Source of the DNA: Pseudomonas frederiksbergensis
GTDB taxonomy: Bacteria > Pseudomonadota > Gammaproteobacteria > Pseudomonadales > Pseudomonadaceae
Direction: 5' to 3'
Length of the DNA: 64,000 nt
Assembly (NCBI RefSeq): GCF_003732665.1
Contig: NZ_MOBP01000023.1
Span: 1-64,000 of the forward strand
Shown here one piece after another: positions 35,459-44,634 of the stretch (the first letter of the stretch is position 1; each line of letters begins with the position of its first letter). The notes below the pieces were generated by a model. The model saw nothing but the letters and a program-made list of their open reading frames with translations, searched no databases and was not told where the DNA came from. A program made the position numbers and the translations under genes.

Positions 35459-36043
35459 TCAGGCCTTCTGGCTGTGCAGGTTTTTCATCGCACGGTTCCA
35501 TTCCCCGGCGAGGATATCCGGCAGCACGCCGAGGGCAAAGTCGATGCTGGCATCGAGTTTTTCCTGTTCGGCGCGTGGCGCACGACCCAGGACGAAATTT
35601 GAAACCATACTGGCAACGCCCGGGTGGCCAATGCCAAGCCGCAAGCGATGAAAGGTATTCTGATTGCCCAGTTGCGCGATGATGTCGCGCAACCCGTTGT
35701 GACCGCCATGGCCGCCGCCCTGTTTGAGCTTGGCAACGCCCGGAGGCAGGTCGAGTTCGTCATGTGCCACGAGGATTTCTTCAGGCGTGATGCGGAAGAA
35801 ACCGGCGAGTGCCGCCACGGCCTGGCCGCTGCGGTTCATGTACGTGGTGGGAATCAGCAGACGAACATCCTGACCCTGATGCGAATAGCGCCCGGTCAGG
35901 CCGAAATACTTGCGATCGGCCACAAGGTTCACACCTTGCGCGTTCGCGATGCGCTCAACAAAAAGGGCCCCTGCGTTATGCCGGGTCTGTTCGTATTCAG
36001 CGCCTGGATTTCCCAGGCCAACGATCAGTTTGATGGCAGTCAC
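35459..36043 (-). CDS. pth: Peptidyl-tRNA hydrolase
   Basis: A 194-aa enzyme that releases peptides from peptidyl-tRNA. The catalytic His22 is in the family signature GLGNPGAEYEQTRHNAG (residues 9-25), with conserved AHDELDLPPG later. The start is GTG 36043, with GGAAGGG upstream; an in-frame ATG at 36085 is not favoured. The C-terminus LHSQKA is family-like. It precedes ychF, an association common in gamma-proteobacteria. Confidence 0.95.
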   Translation of the reverse strand: MTAIKLIVGLGNPGAEYEQTRHNAGALFVERIANAQGVNLVADRKYFGLTGRYSHQGQDVRLLIPTTYMNRSGQAVAALAGFFRITPEEILVAHDELDLPPGVAKLKQGGGHGGHNGLRDIIAQLGNQNTFHRLRLGIGHPGVASMVSNFVLGRAPRAEQEKLDASIDFALGVLPDILAGEWNRAMKNLHSQKA

Positions 36044-36211
36044 GATAGGGGCCCTTCCTTGGAGTGGTGGATAACATCGCCGCAATCAGGGAGTGCGGCA
36101 AAAGTGGACGACAAGTGCTCATTTACCATTATGTAAACTCCGCGTTCTCGCCCGCTTTCTCGCTACGCTCTAGTCCGCGATGTTTCCGGTCACTCCGGCG
36201 AACAGAGTAAA

Positions 36212-36814
36212 TTACTCTGCTTCGCCTTCTTCGGTAGCTTCTGGAGCAACACGTGGAGCGTGGACGTTGGCAACAGCCTTGTCATCACCGTGTGCCAGAG
36301 CAACAAACTCAACGCCTTTAGGGGCTTTGAGGTCGGACAAGTGAATGATCGAACCGATTTCAGCGTTAGCCAGGTCGACTTCGATGAACTCAGGCAGATC
36401 TTTCGGCAGGCAGGTCACTTCGATTTCGGAAACAACGTGCGAAACTTCGCCGCCTTTCTTGATCGGAGCTTCTTCGCCAACGAAGTGTACAGGCACGATA
36501 GCGGTCAGTTTCTGGCCAGCTACTACGCGTACGAAGTCAGCGTGCAACACGTGGCCTTTGGCCGGGTGACGCTGCAGGGCTTTGATGATTACGTTTTGCT
36601 TGGTGCCGCCAACGTTCAGCTCGATGATGTGGCTGTAAGCCGCGTCGTTTTCGAGCAGTTTGGCAACTTCTTTAGCCAGCATGCTGATGGATTCAGGGGC
36701 TTTGTCGCCACCGTAAACTACAGCTGGAACCAGGCTTGCGAGACGACGCAGGCGGCGGCTCGCACCTTTCCCCAGGTCGGAACGCACTTCAGCATTCAGA
36801 GTAAAATCGTTCAT
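36212..36814 (-). CDS. rplY: Ribosomal protein L25, long (Ctc) form
   Basis: A 200-aa L25/Ctc protein that binds 5S rRNA. The N-terminal L25 domain (EVRSDLGKGASRRLRR, VPAVVYGGDKAP) is followed by the Ctc C-terminal domain and an acidic tail (EATEEGEAE). GGAGATAC lies ahead of ATG 36814. A strong hairpin separates it from prs, so it probably has its own promoter. Confidence 0.95.
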   Translation of the reverse strand: MNDFTLNAEVRSDLGKGASRRLRRLASLVPAVVYGGDKAPESISMLAKEVAKLLENDAAYSHIIELNVGGTKQNVIIKALQRHPAKGHVLHADFVRVVAGQKLTAIVPVHFVGEEAPIKKGGEVSHVVSEIEVTCLPKDLPEFIEVDLANAEIGSIIHLSDLKAPKGVEFVALAHGDDKAVANVHAPRVAPEATEEGEAE

Positions 36815-36875
36815 GTTGTATCTCCAAAATAACCACATTCGCCCCAGCGGTTGCGACCAGCGCTAAAGGCGATAT

Positions 36876-36925
36876 GGGCAAAAAAGCCCCGCCCCGACAG
36901 GAATGCCGGGGCGGGGCGCTTTTCG
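36876..36925 (-). terminator. Strong terminator after prs
   Basis: GCCCCGCCCCG and CGGGGCGGGGC pair perfectly around a loop of 10 bases; reading the minus strand the hairpin is followed by T-rich sequence. It lies 31 bases after the prs stop. Confidence 0.85.
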
Positions 36926-36955
36926 TCAACGAGACATTCGAGAAGGGCAGGGCCC

Positions 36956-37897
36956 TTAACGGAACATCGCGCTGATCGATTCTTCATTGCTGATGCGGCG
37001 GACCGCCTCGGCAACTACCGGCGCGATATCCAGTTGACGGATACGCGAGCAGGCTTGAGCAGCAGCGGACAACGGGATGGTGTTAGTCACCACCAGTTCG
37101 TCCAGCATGGAATTTTCAATGTTTTCGATCGCCCGACCGGACAGCACAGGGTGTGTGCAGTAGGCGAAAACCTTGGCAGCGCCATGCTCTTTCAGGGCCT
37201 TGGCCGCGTGGCACAGAGTGCCGGCGGTATCGACCATGTCATCGACCAGAATACAGGTACGCCCTTCGACATCACCGATGATATGCATCACTTCAGAGTG
37301 ATTGGCTTTCTCACGGCGTTTGTCGATGATCCCGAGATCCACGCCCAGGGATTTGGCAACAGCCCGTGCACGCACGACGCCACCAATGTCCGGGGACACG
37401 ATCATCAGGTTTTCGAAGCGCTGATCTTCAATGTCATCCACCAGAACCGGGGAGCCGTAGATGTTATCTACTGGAATATCGAAGAAACCCTGGATTTGGT
37501 CAGCATGCAGATCAACCGTGAGAACACGGTCGATGCCGACTACGGTAAGCATGTCAGCAACGACTTTCGCGCTGATAGCCACACGTGCGGAACGCGGACG
37601 GCGATCCTGACGGGCATAACCAAAGTAAGGAATAACAGCAGTGATACGAGTAGCCGAGGAGCGGCGGAAGGCATCAGCCATCACTACCAGTTCCATCAGG
37701 TTATCGTTGGTCGGAGCGCAAGTCGGCTGAATAATGAAGACATCTTTACCGCGGACGTTTTCATTGATCTCGGCAGTAATTTCGCCGTCGGAGAACTTAC
37801 CGACAGAGATGTCACCGAGAGGGATATGCAGCTGACGTACAACACGCCGAGCCAGATCGGGGTTAGCGTTCCCCGTAAAGACCATCATCTTGGACAC
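36956..37897 (-). CDS. prs: Ribose-phosphate pyrophosphokinase (PRPP synthase)
   Basis: A 313-aa enzyme making PRPP from ribose-5-phosphate and ATP. Motifs include the PPi loop, the flexible ATP loop YFGYARQDRRPRSARVAISAK, and the PRPP-binding loop VLVDDMVDTAGTLCHAAK. The start is taken as GTG 37897 (VSKMMVFTG), as in P. aeruginosa; ATG 37888 is an alternative. It is preceded by a tRNA-Gln gene about 46 bases upstream. Confidence 0.96.
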   Translation of the reverse strand: MSKMMVFTGNANPDLARRVVRQLHIPLGDISVGKFSDGEITAEINENVRGKDVFIIQPTCAPTNDNLMELVVMADAFRRSSATRITAVIPYFGYARQDRRPRSARVAISAKVVADMLTVVGIDRVLTVDLHADQIQGFFDIPVDNIYGSPVLVDDIEDQRFENLMIVSPDIGGVVRARAVAKSLGVDLGIIDKRREKANHSEVMHIIGDVEGRTCILVDDMVDTAGTLCHAAKALKEHGAAKVFAYCTHPVLSGRAIENIENSMLDELVVTNTIPLSAAAQACSRIRQLDIAPVVAEAVRRISNEESISAMFR

Positions 37898-37943
37898 GCG
37901 CAGTACCTGAAGGCTGAGGGTAACCTGGATGAGTATAGGAAAA

Positions 37944-38018
37944 TGGCAGGGGCGGCTGGATTCGAACCAACGCATGGCAGGATCAAAACCTGCTGCCTTA
38001 CCGCTTGGCGACGCCCCT
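37944..38018 (-). tRNA. tRNA-Gln (TTG anticodon)
   Basis: A 75-nt tRNA including CCA. Acceptor arms AGGGGCG and CGCCCCT pair perfectly, GGTTCGAATCC forms the T-arm, and the anticodon loop TTTTGAT contains TTG within stem GCAGG/CCTGC. It sits in the same direction between ispE and prs, so it is probably cut from a longer transcript. Confidence 0.97.
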
Positions 38019-38032
38019 GTATCTGTTGCAAC

Positions 38033-38049
38033 GATTACCCAGTAATCGA
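38033..38049. repeat. Small hairpin before tRNA-Gln
   Basis: CGATTAC-CCA-GTAATCG is a perfect 7-bp inverted repeat between the ispE stop and tRNA-Gln. It could serve in processing of the ispE-tRNA-Gln transcript. Confidence 0.4.
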
Positions 38050-38054
38050 TTCCT

Positions 38055-38906
38055 TTAGAGCAGATTTTGCAGCTTGCGATGCAACATCGAAACGTTGCTT
38101 CCCTTTGCTACAAACCCTGTAAGGGTCTCTGTAAGAAGGGCCGAGACTTTATCAGCTTCAGCTTTGCTTGGGAAGCCCCCAAACACACAACTTCCAGTTC
38201 CGGTGAGTTTTGCTTCGGTAAATTTACCTAACAAATTCAAGGCGTTACGTACCTCTGGATAACGTCTTGCTACTACCGGTAAGCAGTCATTTCGACTGTT
38301 TCCCTTGGGAACGGGGCGCACTTTAATGGCAGAAGAGTTACGTGTCAACAAAGGATCTGAAAAAATTTCTGCTGTACTTACAGATACTTGCGGCACGAGC
38401 ACGAGATACCACGGTTCTTCGGGGTCTACAGGGGTCAGTTTCTCCCCCACGCCCTCGGCAAAAGCCGCGTGGCCACGGACGAAAACCGGGACGTCGGCAC
38501 CCAGCGTCAGGCCCAGCACGGCCAGTCGATCCTCATCCCAACCCAGTTGCCACAGGTGATTGAGGCCGAGCAGAGTAGTCGCGGCATTCGAGCTACCGCC
38601 ACCGATTCCGCCGCCCATGGGCAGGATTTTGTCGATCCAGATATCAATGCCCAGCGCACAACCGGATTGCTCCTGAAGTTTTTTCGCGGCGCGGACAATC
38701 AGGTTGCTGTCGTGGGGCACGCCGTCGAATTCGGTGTGCAAACGAATCACCCCGTCATCGCGCACGGCGAAGGTGATTTCGTCGCCGTAATCGAGAAACT
38801 GAAAAATCGTCTGCAACTCGTGATAGCCGTCTTCACGGCGCCCCAGAATGTGCAGCATCAGATTGAGTTTGGCCGGCGAGGGCAGCGTCAAGCGCGGAGC
38901 AGTCAT
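38055..38906 (-). CDS. ispE: 4-diphosphocytidyl-2-C-methyl-D-erythritol kinase
   Basis: A 283-aa GHMP kinase of the MEP isoprenoid pathway. The ATP loop PMGGGIGGGSSNAATTLLGL is clear, as are PSPAKLNLMLHILGRREDGY at the N-terminus and GTGSCVFGGF near the C-terminus. ATG 38906 is two bases after the lolB stop, giving a compact coupling; the longer ATG 38936 would overlap lolB by 28 bases. IspE next to lolB and prs is a conserved arrangement. Confidence 0.95.
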   Translation of the reverse strand: MTAPRLTLPSPAKLNLMLHILGRREDGYHELQTIFQFLDYGDEITFAVRDDGVIRLHTEFDGVPHDSNLIVRAAKKLQEQSGCALGIDIWIDKILPMGGGIGGGSSNAATTLLGLNHLWQLGWDEDRLAVLGLTLGADVPVFVRGHAAFAEGVGEKLTPVDPEEPWYLVLVPQVSVSTAEIFSDPLLTRNSSAIKVRPVPKGNSRNDCLPVVARRYPEVRNALNLLGKFTEAKLTGTGSCVFGGFPSKAEADKVSALLTETLTGFVAKGSNVSMLHRKLQNLL

Positions 38907-38908
38907 GG

Positions 38909-39526
38909 TCACTGCCCCAGTTTGCGTGGTTGCCATTCCTTGATCACCAGCGTGACATCAAGGTCGGTGCCGTGCAGTTTGATCCGCTCGGGCAGCCAAT
39001 AGCCGTTTTGCTCGGCGTAGCTCAGGTATTCGACCTGCCAGCCATCCTGTTCCAGATTGGCCAGGCGACTGTCGGCGTCCAGGGTCAGGCGACTCTTGCT
39101 GTCCGGGGCCGGCAGCCCGCGAACCCACCAGGCCAGGTTGGACACTGGCAATTTCCAGCCCAGTTGTTCTTCGAGCAAGGCTTCGGGAGAGGTCGCGTCA
39201 TAGCGGCCCTGGTTGGCGACTTCCAGCGACACCTTGCCAGGACGCCCGGTCAGGCGTGCGGCACCGCGACCCAATGGACCGGAGAGGCGGATGTCGTAGT
39301 AATCCTGACGTTGCAGCCAGAACAGCGTGCCGCTGCCCGAGTCCTTGGGTGCGCGAATGCCGATCTTGCCGTTGATCTGCCAGCCGTCGAGGGCGGTCAT
39401 CTGCTGTTTGTAGGTGTTCCATTGGGCCGGGTTGCCCTGGCCCTGGACCGACTCACGAGCGCCGAAACCCGCGCAACCGGCGAGCAGGGCGATGAAGCTG
39501 AAAACAATAACGTGGCGCAAAAACAT
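38909..39526 (-). CDS. lolB: LolB outer-membrane lipoprotein receptor
   Basis: A 205-aa outer-membrane lipoprotein that receives lipoproteins from LolA and inserts them into the outer membrane. A short signal ends in the lipobox LLAGC (Cys18), and the mature protein has GWQINGKIGIRAP and RLSGPLGRGAARL segments typical of the family. It lies directly after a TPR lipoprotein gene (4 bases apart) and before ispE. Confidence 0.95.
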   Translation of the reverse strand: MFLRHVIVFSFIALLAGCAGFGARESVQGQGNPAQWNTYKQQMTALDGWQINGKIGIRAPKDSGSGTLFWLQRQDYYDIRLSGPLGRGAARLTGRPGKVSLEVANQGRYDATSPEALLEEQLGWKLPVSNLAWWVRGLPAPDSKSRLTLDADSRLANLEQDGWQVEYLSYAEQNGYWLPERIKLHGTDLDVTLVIKEWQPRKLGQ

Positions 39527-39530
39527 AATC

Positions 39531-41255
39531 TTAAAGAGTCTCTGATCCGGTCAGGCGCTTGATGGTGCCGCGCAGGGTAGGGCTGTCGGGCTGATCCTTG
39601 AGGAACTTGCCCCAGATTTGCTTGGCTTCGCGCTGTTTGCCGTTGGCCCACAGGACTTCGCCCAGGTGAGCGGCGACTTCCTGATCGGGGAAACGCTCCA
39701 GGGCCTGGCGCAGCAAACGCTCGGCTTCATCGAGATTGCCCAGGCGGAAATTCACCCAGCCAAGGCTGTCGAGGACCGCCGGATCTTCCGGATTGAGCTG
39801 GTGTGCGTGCTCGATCAGGGCCTTGGCTTCTTCGTAGCGGGTGGTGCGGTCGGACAGGGTGTAGCCGAGGGCGTTCAACGCCATGGCATTGTCCGGGTCG
39901 CGCTTGATGATCAGGCGCAGGTCTTTTTCCATCTGCGCCAGGTCATTGCGTTTTTCCGCGAGCATGGCCCGGGTGTAGAGCAAATTCAGGTCGTCCGGGT
40001 ATTGCAGCAAGGCTTTGTGCAACACGCCCCAGGCCTTGTCGCCCTGGTTGTTGGCGGACAGGGTTTCGGCTTCGATCAGGTACAACTGGATCGCGTAATC
40101 CGGTTGTGCGTCGCGCTCGGCCAACAGTTTGCTCTGGGCTTCGGCGGTCTTGCCGTTGTTCATCAGGATATCGGCCTGGCGCAACTGCGCTGGCAGGTAA
40201 TCATTGCCGGGGCCGACCTGGGCGTACTCGATCAAGGCACCTTGCGGGTCGTTGCGCTCTTCGGCGATCCGGCCGAGGTTCAGGTGCGCCGAATCCACAT
40301 GGCTTTCCCGGGCGATCAAGTCTTCCAGGTAACCCTTGGCCTCGTCCCAGGCCTTGGCTTCCAGGCACACCAGCGCCAGGGAGTAACGCAATTCGTCATC
40401 TTCCGGGTACTGCTGAACCAGGCTGGAGAACTCGACCTTGGCGTCATCCATGCGGTCCTGTTCGACCAGCATGCGCGCATAAGTCAGGCGCAGGCGTTTG
40501 TCGTCCGGGTATTTCTTGATGCTTTTTTGCAACAGTGGCAGGGCTTCGCTGCCACGGTTGAGGGTTTGCAGCAGGCGTGCGCGCAGCAGGATCGGTGCGA
40601 TTTCGCCGGCTTCAGGCGGATTGTCTTCCAGCAGGCTCAGTGCGCCCTTGGCGTCGCCGTCCTGTTGCATCAACAAGGCCTTGCCGAAAATCAGCTGGCC
40701 ATTCTTCGGATGGCGCTGCAACAAACGGTCAAAACTTTTCATCAGGCCGTTGCGGGTGTCCTGGTCGGTATCCGCCGCGGACAGAGCAAGAAAGTCGAAA
40801 TGCGTGTCGCCCTTGCCCAGCAGGACTTTCTCCATATAGACCATGGAGTCGTCATAGCGCCCGGCGCGTGCCAGTTGCACGGCGGCGGCGCGCTGCGCTT
40901 CGAGGTCGTCCGGGGCGTTTCTCGCCCAGATCAGCGCGGTATCGAGGGCGGCCTGATCGGCGCCCAGGTACTCGGCGATGCGGAAGGCGCGCTCGGAGAT
41001 GCCCGGATCCTGGGTGTTGATGGCCTGGGTCACGTAGTTGTCCAGCGCAATGTCGAAACGATTGCGCTGGCCAGCCAGTTCGGCACTCAACAGGCTGAAG
41101 ACGGTTTCTTCGCTGAAGGAGCTGTAGACCTTGGGCTTTTCAGGGGCTGGAGTGCTGTCTTCAGTCGGCGGCGTGCCGTCCGACGAAACGGGGGCCATAG
41201 CCTGGCAGCCGCTGAGGAAGACAAAAGCGAGGAGCAACGCGGAAGATCTATTCAT
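39531..41255 (-). CDS. TPR-repeat outer-membrane-type lipoprotein
   Basis: A 574-aa protein with a lipobox signal (VFLSGCQAM, Cys17) followed by many TPR-like helices, such as LRLTYARMLVEQDRMDDAKVEF and AMALNALGYTLSDRTTRYEEAKALI. TPR repeats usually act as protein-interaction scaffolds. It corresponds to PA4667 by position. It starts the transcription unit with lolB and ispE, and is divergent from hemA across about 180 bp. Confidence 0.88.
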   Translation of the reverse strand: MNRSSALLLAFVFLSGCQAMAPVSSDGTPPTEDSTPAPEKPKVYSSFSEETVFSLLSAELAGQRNRFDIALDNYVTQAINTQDPGISERAFRIAEYLGADQAALDTALIWARNAPDDLEAQRAAAVQLARAGRYDDSMVYMEKVLLGKGDTHFDFLALSAADTDQDTRNGLMKSFDRLLQRHPKNGQLIFGKALLMQQDGDAKGALSLLEDNPPEAGEIAPILLRARLLQTLNRGSEALPLLQKSIKKYPDDKRLRLTYARMLVEQDRMDDAKVEFSSLVQQYPEDDELRYSLALVCLEAKAWDEAKGYLEDLIARESHVDSAHLNLGRIAEERNDPQGALIEYAQVGPGNDYLPAQLRQADILMNNGKTAEAQSKLLAERDAQPDYAIQLYLIEAETLSANNQGDKAWGVLHKALLQYPDDLNLLYTRAMLAEKRNDLAQMEKDLRLIIKRDPDNAMALNALGYTLSDRTTRYEEAKALIEHAHQLNPEDPAVLDSLGWVNFRLGNLDEAERLLRQALERFPDQEVAAHLGEVLWANGKQREAKQIWGKFLKDQPDSPTLRGTIKRLTGSETL

Positions 41256-41437
41256 ATAGGAGAAGGACGACTAACCTGCGGTCGGATCATCATGACACAA
41301 GCCTTCGGCCAAACATAACCGAGTCTCAATTGATGCCTTTATAGAGGCAAGTGATTGGGACAATAGTCGGCGGTAGTTGTTCTGTCTGTGTCGAAGTAGG
41401 ACAATTGCCGGCTTCACGTCACTATCAGCGACCTTGA

Positions 41438-42724
41438 ATGGCCTTTCTTGCACTCGGTATTAACCACAAGACTGCTTCAGTAGACGTCCGCGAGCGCGTG
41501 GCCTTTACCCCTGAGCAGTTGGTGGAGGCCTTGCAACAGCTCTGCCGACTCACCGACAGCCGCGAAGCTGCGATCCTTTCCACCTGCAATCGCAGTGAGC
41601 TTTATATAGAGCAGGACCACCTTTCGGCGGACATCATCCTGCGCTGGCTGGCCGATTATCATCATTTAAGCCTCGATGAGCTGCGCGCGAGCGCTTATGT
41701 GCACGAAGATGATGCGGCAGTTCGTCACATGATGCGGGTCGCCTCCGGGCTCGATTCGCTGGTGTTGGGCGAACCGCAGATTCTCGGCCAGATGAAATCG
41801 GCTTACGCCGTGGCCCGGGAGGCCGGCACCATAGGTCCGCTGCTCGGAAGGCTGTTCCAGGCAACCTTCAATGCCGCCAAACAAGTGCGCACCGACACCG
41901 CCATCGGTGAAAACCCGGTGTCCGTGGCGTTTGCCGCGGTCAGCCTGGCGAAACAGATTTTCAGCGACTTGCAACGCAGCCAGGCCTTGTTGATCGGTGC
42001 CGGCGAGACCATCACCCTGGTCGCCCGTCATCTGCATGAGCTGGGGGTCAAGCGCATCGTCGTCGCCAACCGCACCCTGGAGCGCGCCAGTATTCTGGCC
42101 GAACAGTTCGGCGCCCACGCGGTGCTGCTGTCGGATATCCCGGCCGAGCTGGTGCGCAGCGACATCGTCATCAGTTCCACCGCCAGCCAATTGCCGATCC
42201 TGGGTAAAGGCGCGGTGGAAAGTGCTCTGAAGCTGCGCAAGCACAAGCCGATCTTCATGGTGGACATTGCCGTCCCGCGGGATATCGAGCCTGAAGTCGG
42301 CGAGCTGGACGACGTTTACCTCTATAGCGTCGACGATCTTCACGAAGTGGTCGCTGAAAACCTTAAGAGTCGCCAAGGCGCTGCCCAAGCGGCGGAAGAG
42401 ATGGTGTCGATTGGCGCCGACGATTTCATGGTGCGCCTGCGCGAGCTGGCGGCGGTGGATGTGCTCAAGGCCTACCGCCAGCAAAGCGAGCGCATGCGTG
42501 ACGAAGAATTGCAAAAGGCCCAGCGCATGCTGGCCAACGGCAGCAGCGCCGAAGACGTGCTGGTGCAACTGGCCCGTGGCTTGACCAACAAACTGCTGCA
42601 CGCCCCAAGCGTGCAGTTGAAAAAATTGACTGCCGAAGGCCGCCTCGATGCGCTGGCCATGGCCCAGGAACTCTTTGCCCTCGGTGAGGGCTCGTCGGAT
42701 AGCTCGGATAAAAAACCGCAATGA
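41438..42724 (+). CDS. hemA: Glutamyl-tRNA reductase
   Basis: A 428-aa enzyme reducing glutamyl-tRNA(Glu) to glutamate-1-semialdehyde, the first step of tetrapyrrole synthesis. The catalytic Cys50 is in STCNRSELY, and the NADPH fold has LIGAGETITLVARHL. The C-terminal dimerisation region is present. The stop overlaps the prfA start by 4 bases (ATGA), a conserved hemA-prfA coupling. Confidence 0.96.
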   Translation: MAFLALGINHKTASVDVRERVAFTPEQLVEALQQLCRLTDSREAAILSTCNRSELYIEQDHLSADIILRWLADYHHLSLDELRASAYVHEDDAAVRHMMRVASGLDSLVLGEPQILGQMKSAYAVAREAGTIGPLLGRLFQATFNAAKQVRTDTAIGENPVSVAFAAVSLAKQIFSDLQRSQALLIGAGETITLVARHLHELGVKRIVVANRTLERASILAEQFGAHAVLLSDIPAELVRSDIVISSTASQLPILGKGAVESALKLRKHKPIFMVDIAVPRDIEPEVGELDDVYLYSVDDLHEVVAENLKSRQGAAQAAEEMVSIGADDFMVRLRELAAVDVLKAYRQQSERMRDEELQKAQRMLANGSSAEDVLVQLARGLTNKLLHAPSVQLKKLTAEGRLDALAMAQELFALGEGSSDSSDKKPQ

Positions 42725-43803
42725 AAGCGTCACTGCTCAATAAGCTGGACATCCTCCAGGACCGGTTCGAGGAATTGACCGCTCTGCTTGGCGATGGCGA
42801 AGTCATTTCCGACCAGACCAAATTCCGCGCCTATTCCAAGGAATACGCGGAGGTCGAACCGATCGTCGACACCTATAAACAGTTGCTCAAAGTGCAGGGC
42901 GACCTCGAAGGTGCCCAGGCATTGCTCAAGGACAGCGACCCGGACATGCGCGAAATGGCCGTGGAAGAAGTGCGCGAGGCCAAAGAGCAACTGATCGAAA
43001 TCGAAGCCCGGCTGCAGCGCATGCTGCTGCCCAAGGACCCGAACGACGGGCGCAACGTGTTCCTCGAAATCCGCGCCGGCACCGGCGGCGACGAGGCGGC
43101 GATCTTCTCCGGCGACCTGTTCCGCATGTACTCCCGTTACGCCGAGCGGCGTGGCTGGCGGGTGGAGATCCTCTCGGAGAACATCGGCGAACACGGCGGT
43201 TTCAAGGAAGTCATCGCCCGGGTCGAAGGCGATAACGTCTACGGCAAGTTGAAATTCGAATCCGGCGCCCACCGTGTGCAACGGGTTCCGGCGACTGAAT
43301 CCCAGGGTCGCATCCACACCTCGGCATGCACCGTGGCGGTGTTGCCCGAGCCGGACGAGCAGGAAGCCATCGAGATCAACCCGGCGGATATACGGGTCGA
43401 TACCTACAAATCCTCCGGCGCCGGTGGCCAGCACGTCAACAAGACCGACTCGGCGATCCGCATCACGCACTTGCCCACCGGTATTGTCGTGGAGTGCCAG
43501 GAAGAACGTTCCCAGCACAAGAACCGCGCCCGGGCGATGTCCTGGCTGTCGGCCAAGCTCAACGACCAGCAGACCACCGCCGCAGCGAATGCCATCGCCA
43601 GCGAGCGTAAACTGCTGGTGGGTTCGGGGGATCGCTCCGAGCGGATCCGCACCTACAACTTTGCCCAGGGCCGGGTTACCGACCACCGGGTCAACCTGAC
43701 GCTGTATTCCCTCGACGAAATCCTCGCCGGGGGCGTCGATGCTGTGATCGAGCCGTTGTTGGCCGAATACCAGGCCGACCAATTGGCGGCGATAGGTGAA
43801 TAA
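42721..43803 (+). CDS. prfA: Peptide chain release factor 1
   Basis: A 360-aa factor that reads UAA/UAG and releases the peptide. The GGQ motif is in SSGAGGQHVNKTDS (Gln237 is the methylated residue) and the codon-reading segment is upstream (PATE). The next gene, prmC, encodes the methylase for this glutamine; its ATG immediately follows the prfA TAA. Confidence 0.97.
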   Translation: MKASLLNKLDILQDRFEELTALLGDGEVISDQTKFRAYSKEYAEVEPIVDTYKQLLKVQGDLEGAQALLKDSDPDMREMAVEEVREAKEQLIEIEARLQRMLLPKDPNDGRNVFLEIRAGTGGDEAAIFSGDLFRMYSRYAERRGWRVEILSENIGEHGGFKEVIARVEGDNVYGKLKFESGAHRVQRVPATESQGRIHTSACTVAVLPEPDEQEAIEINPADIRVDTYKSSGAGGQHVNKTDSAIRITHLPTGIVVECQEERSQHKNRARAMSWLSAKLNDQQTTAAANAIASERKLLVGSGDRSERIRTYNFAQGRVTDHRVNLTLYSLDEILAGGVDAVIEPLLAEYQADQLAAIGE

Positions 43804-44634
43804 ATGACGATCATTGCCAGTTTGTTGCGTGCTGCCGACCTGCCCGACTCGCCGACGGCGCGCCTGGATGCCGAGCTGTTGCTGGCCGCTGCGTTGGGCA
43901 AGAGCCGCAGCTTTTTGCACACCTGGCCCGAGCGCATCGTGCCCAGCGAAGCGGCGCTGACCTTTGCCGAGTATCTGCAACGGCGTCGCGGCGGCGAGCC
44001 GGTGGCCTACATTCTGGGCCAGCAAGGTTTCTGGAAACTTGATCTGGAAGTCGCGCCGCACACGCTGATCCCGCGCCCGGACACCGAGCTGCTGGTGGAA
44101 GCGGCGCTGGAACTGTTGTCCGCGACACCGGCCAGGGTCCTCGACCTCGGCACCGGCAGCGGCGCAATTGCCTTGGCCCTGGCCAGCGAGCGTCCGGCGT
44201 GGAAAGTCACCGCCGTGGACCGCGTGCTCGAAGCCGTGGCGTTGGCCGAACGCAATCGCCAACGCCTGCACCTGAACAACGCCACGGTGCTGAGCAGTCA
44301 TTGGTTCAGCGCCCTGGAAGGCCAGCGTTTTCAACTGATCATCAGCAACCCGCCGTACATTGCTTCGGCGGATCCGCATCTGGTGGAAGGCGATGTGCGT
44401 TTCGAGCCGGCCAGCGCGTTGGTTGCCGGTGTCGACGGGCTCGACGATCTGCGCTTTATCGTCGCCCAGGCACCGGATTACCTCGAAGCCGGCGGCTGGT
44501 TGATGCTGGAACACGGTTACGACCAAGCCGAGGCGGTGCGGGATTTGCTGCTGACCCGTGGTTTTGAAGAGGTTCACAGCCGCACCGATCTGGGCGGTCA
44601 TCAACGGATCAGCCTGGGGCGCCTGCCGTGCTGA
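43804..44634 (+). CDS. prmC: PrmC, release factor glutamine methyltransferase
   Basis: A 276-aa SAM-dependent enzyme that methylates the GGQ glutamine of PrfA and PrfB. The SAM-binding motif LDLGTGSGAIALALA and the NPPY active-site motif (SNPPYIAS, about residues 181-188) are present. It abuts prfA (TAAATG) and overlaps moeB by 7 bases. Confidence 0.97.
   Translation: MTIIASLLRAADLPDSPTARLDAELLLAAALGKSRSFLHTWPERIVPSEAALTFAEYLQRRRGGEPVAYILGQQGFWKLDLEVAPHTLIPRPDTELLVEAALELLSATPARVLDLGTGSGAIALALASERPAWKVTAVDRVLEAVALAERNRQRLHLNNATVLSSHWFSALEGQRFQLIISNPPYIASADPHLVEGDVRFEPASALVAGVDGLDDLRFIVAQAPDYLEAGGWLMLEHGYDQAEAVRDLLLTRGFEEVHSRTDLGGHQRISLGRLPC

Noticed and set aside
39618..41318. 566-aa open frame antisense to the TPR lipoprotein
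   Set aside because: It has no recognisable domain or ribosome-binding site; the opposite strand encodes a clear lipoprotein with TPR repeats. High-G+C genes often have long antisense frames.
42730..44604. 624-aa antisense frame across prfA and prmC
   Set aside because: Both genes under it are unmistakable, with GGQ and NPPY motifs; the antisense translation is low-complexity.
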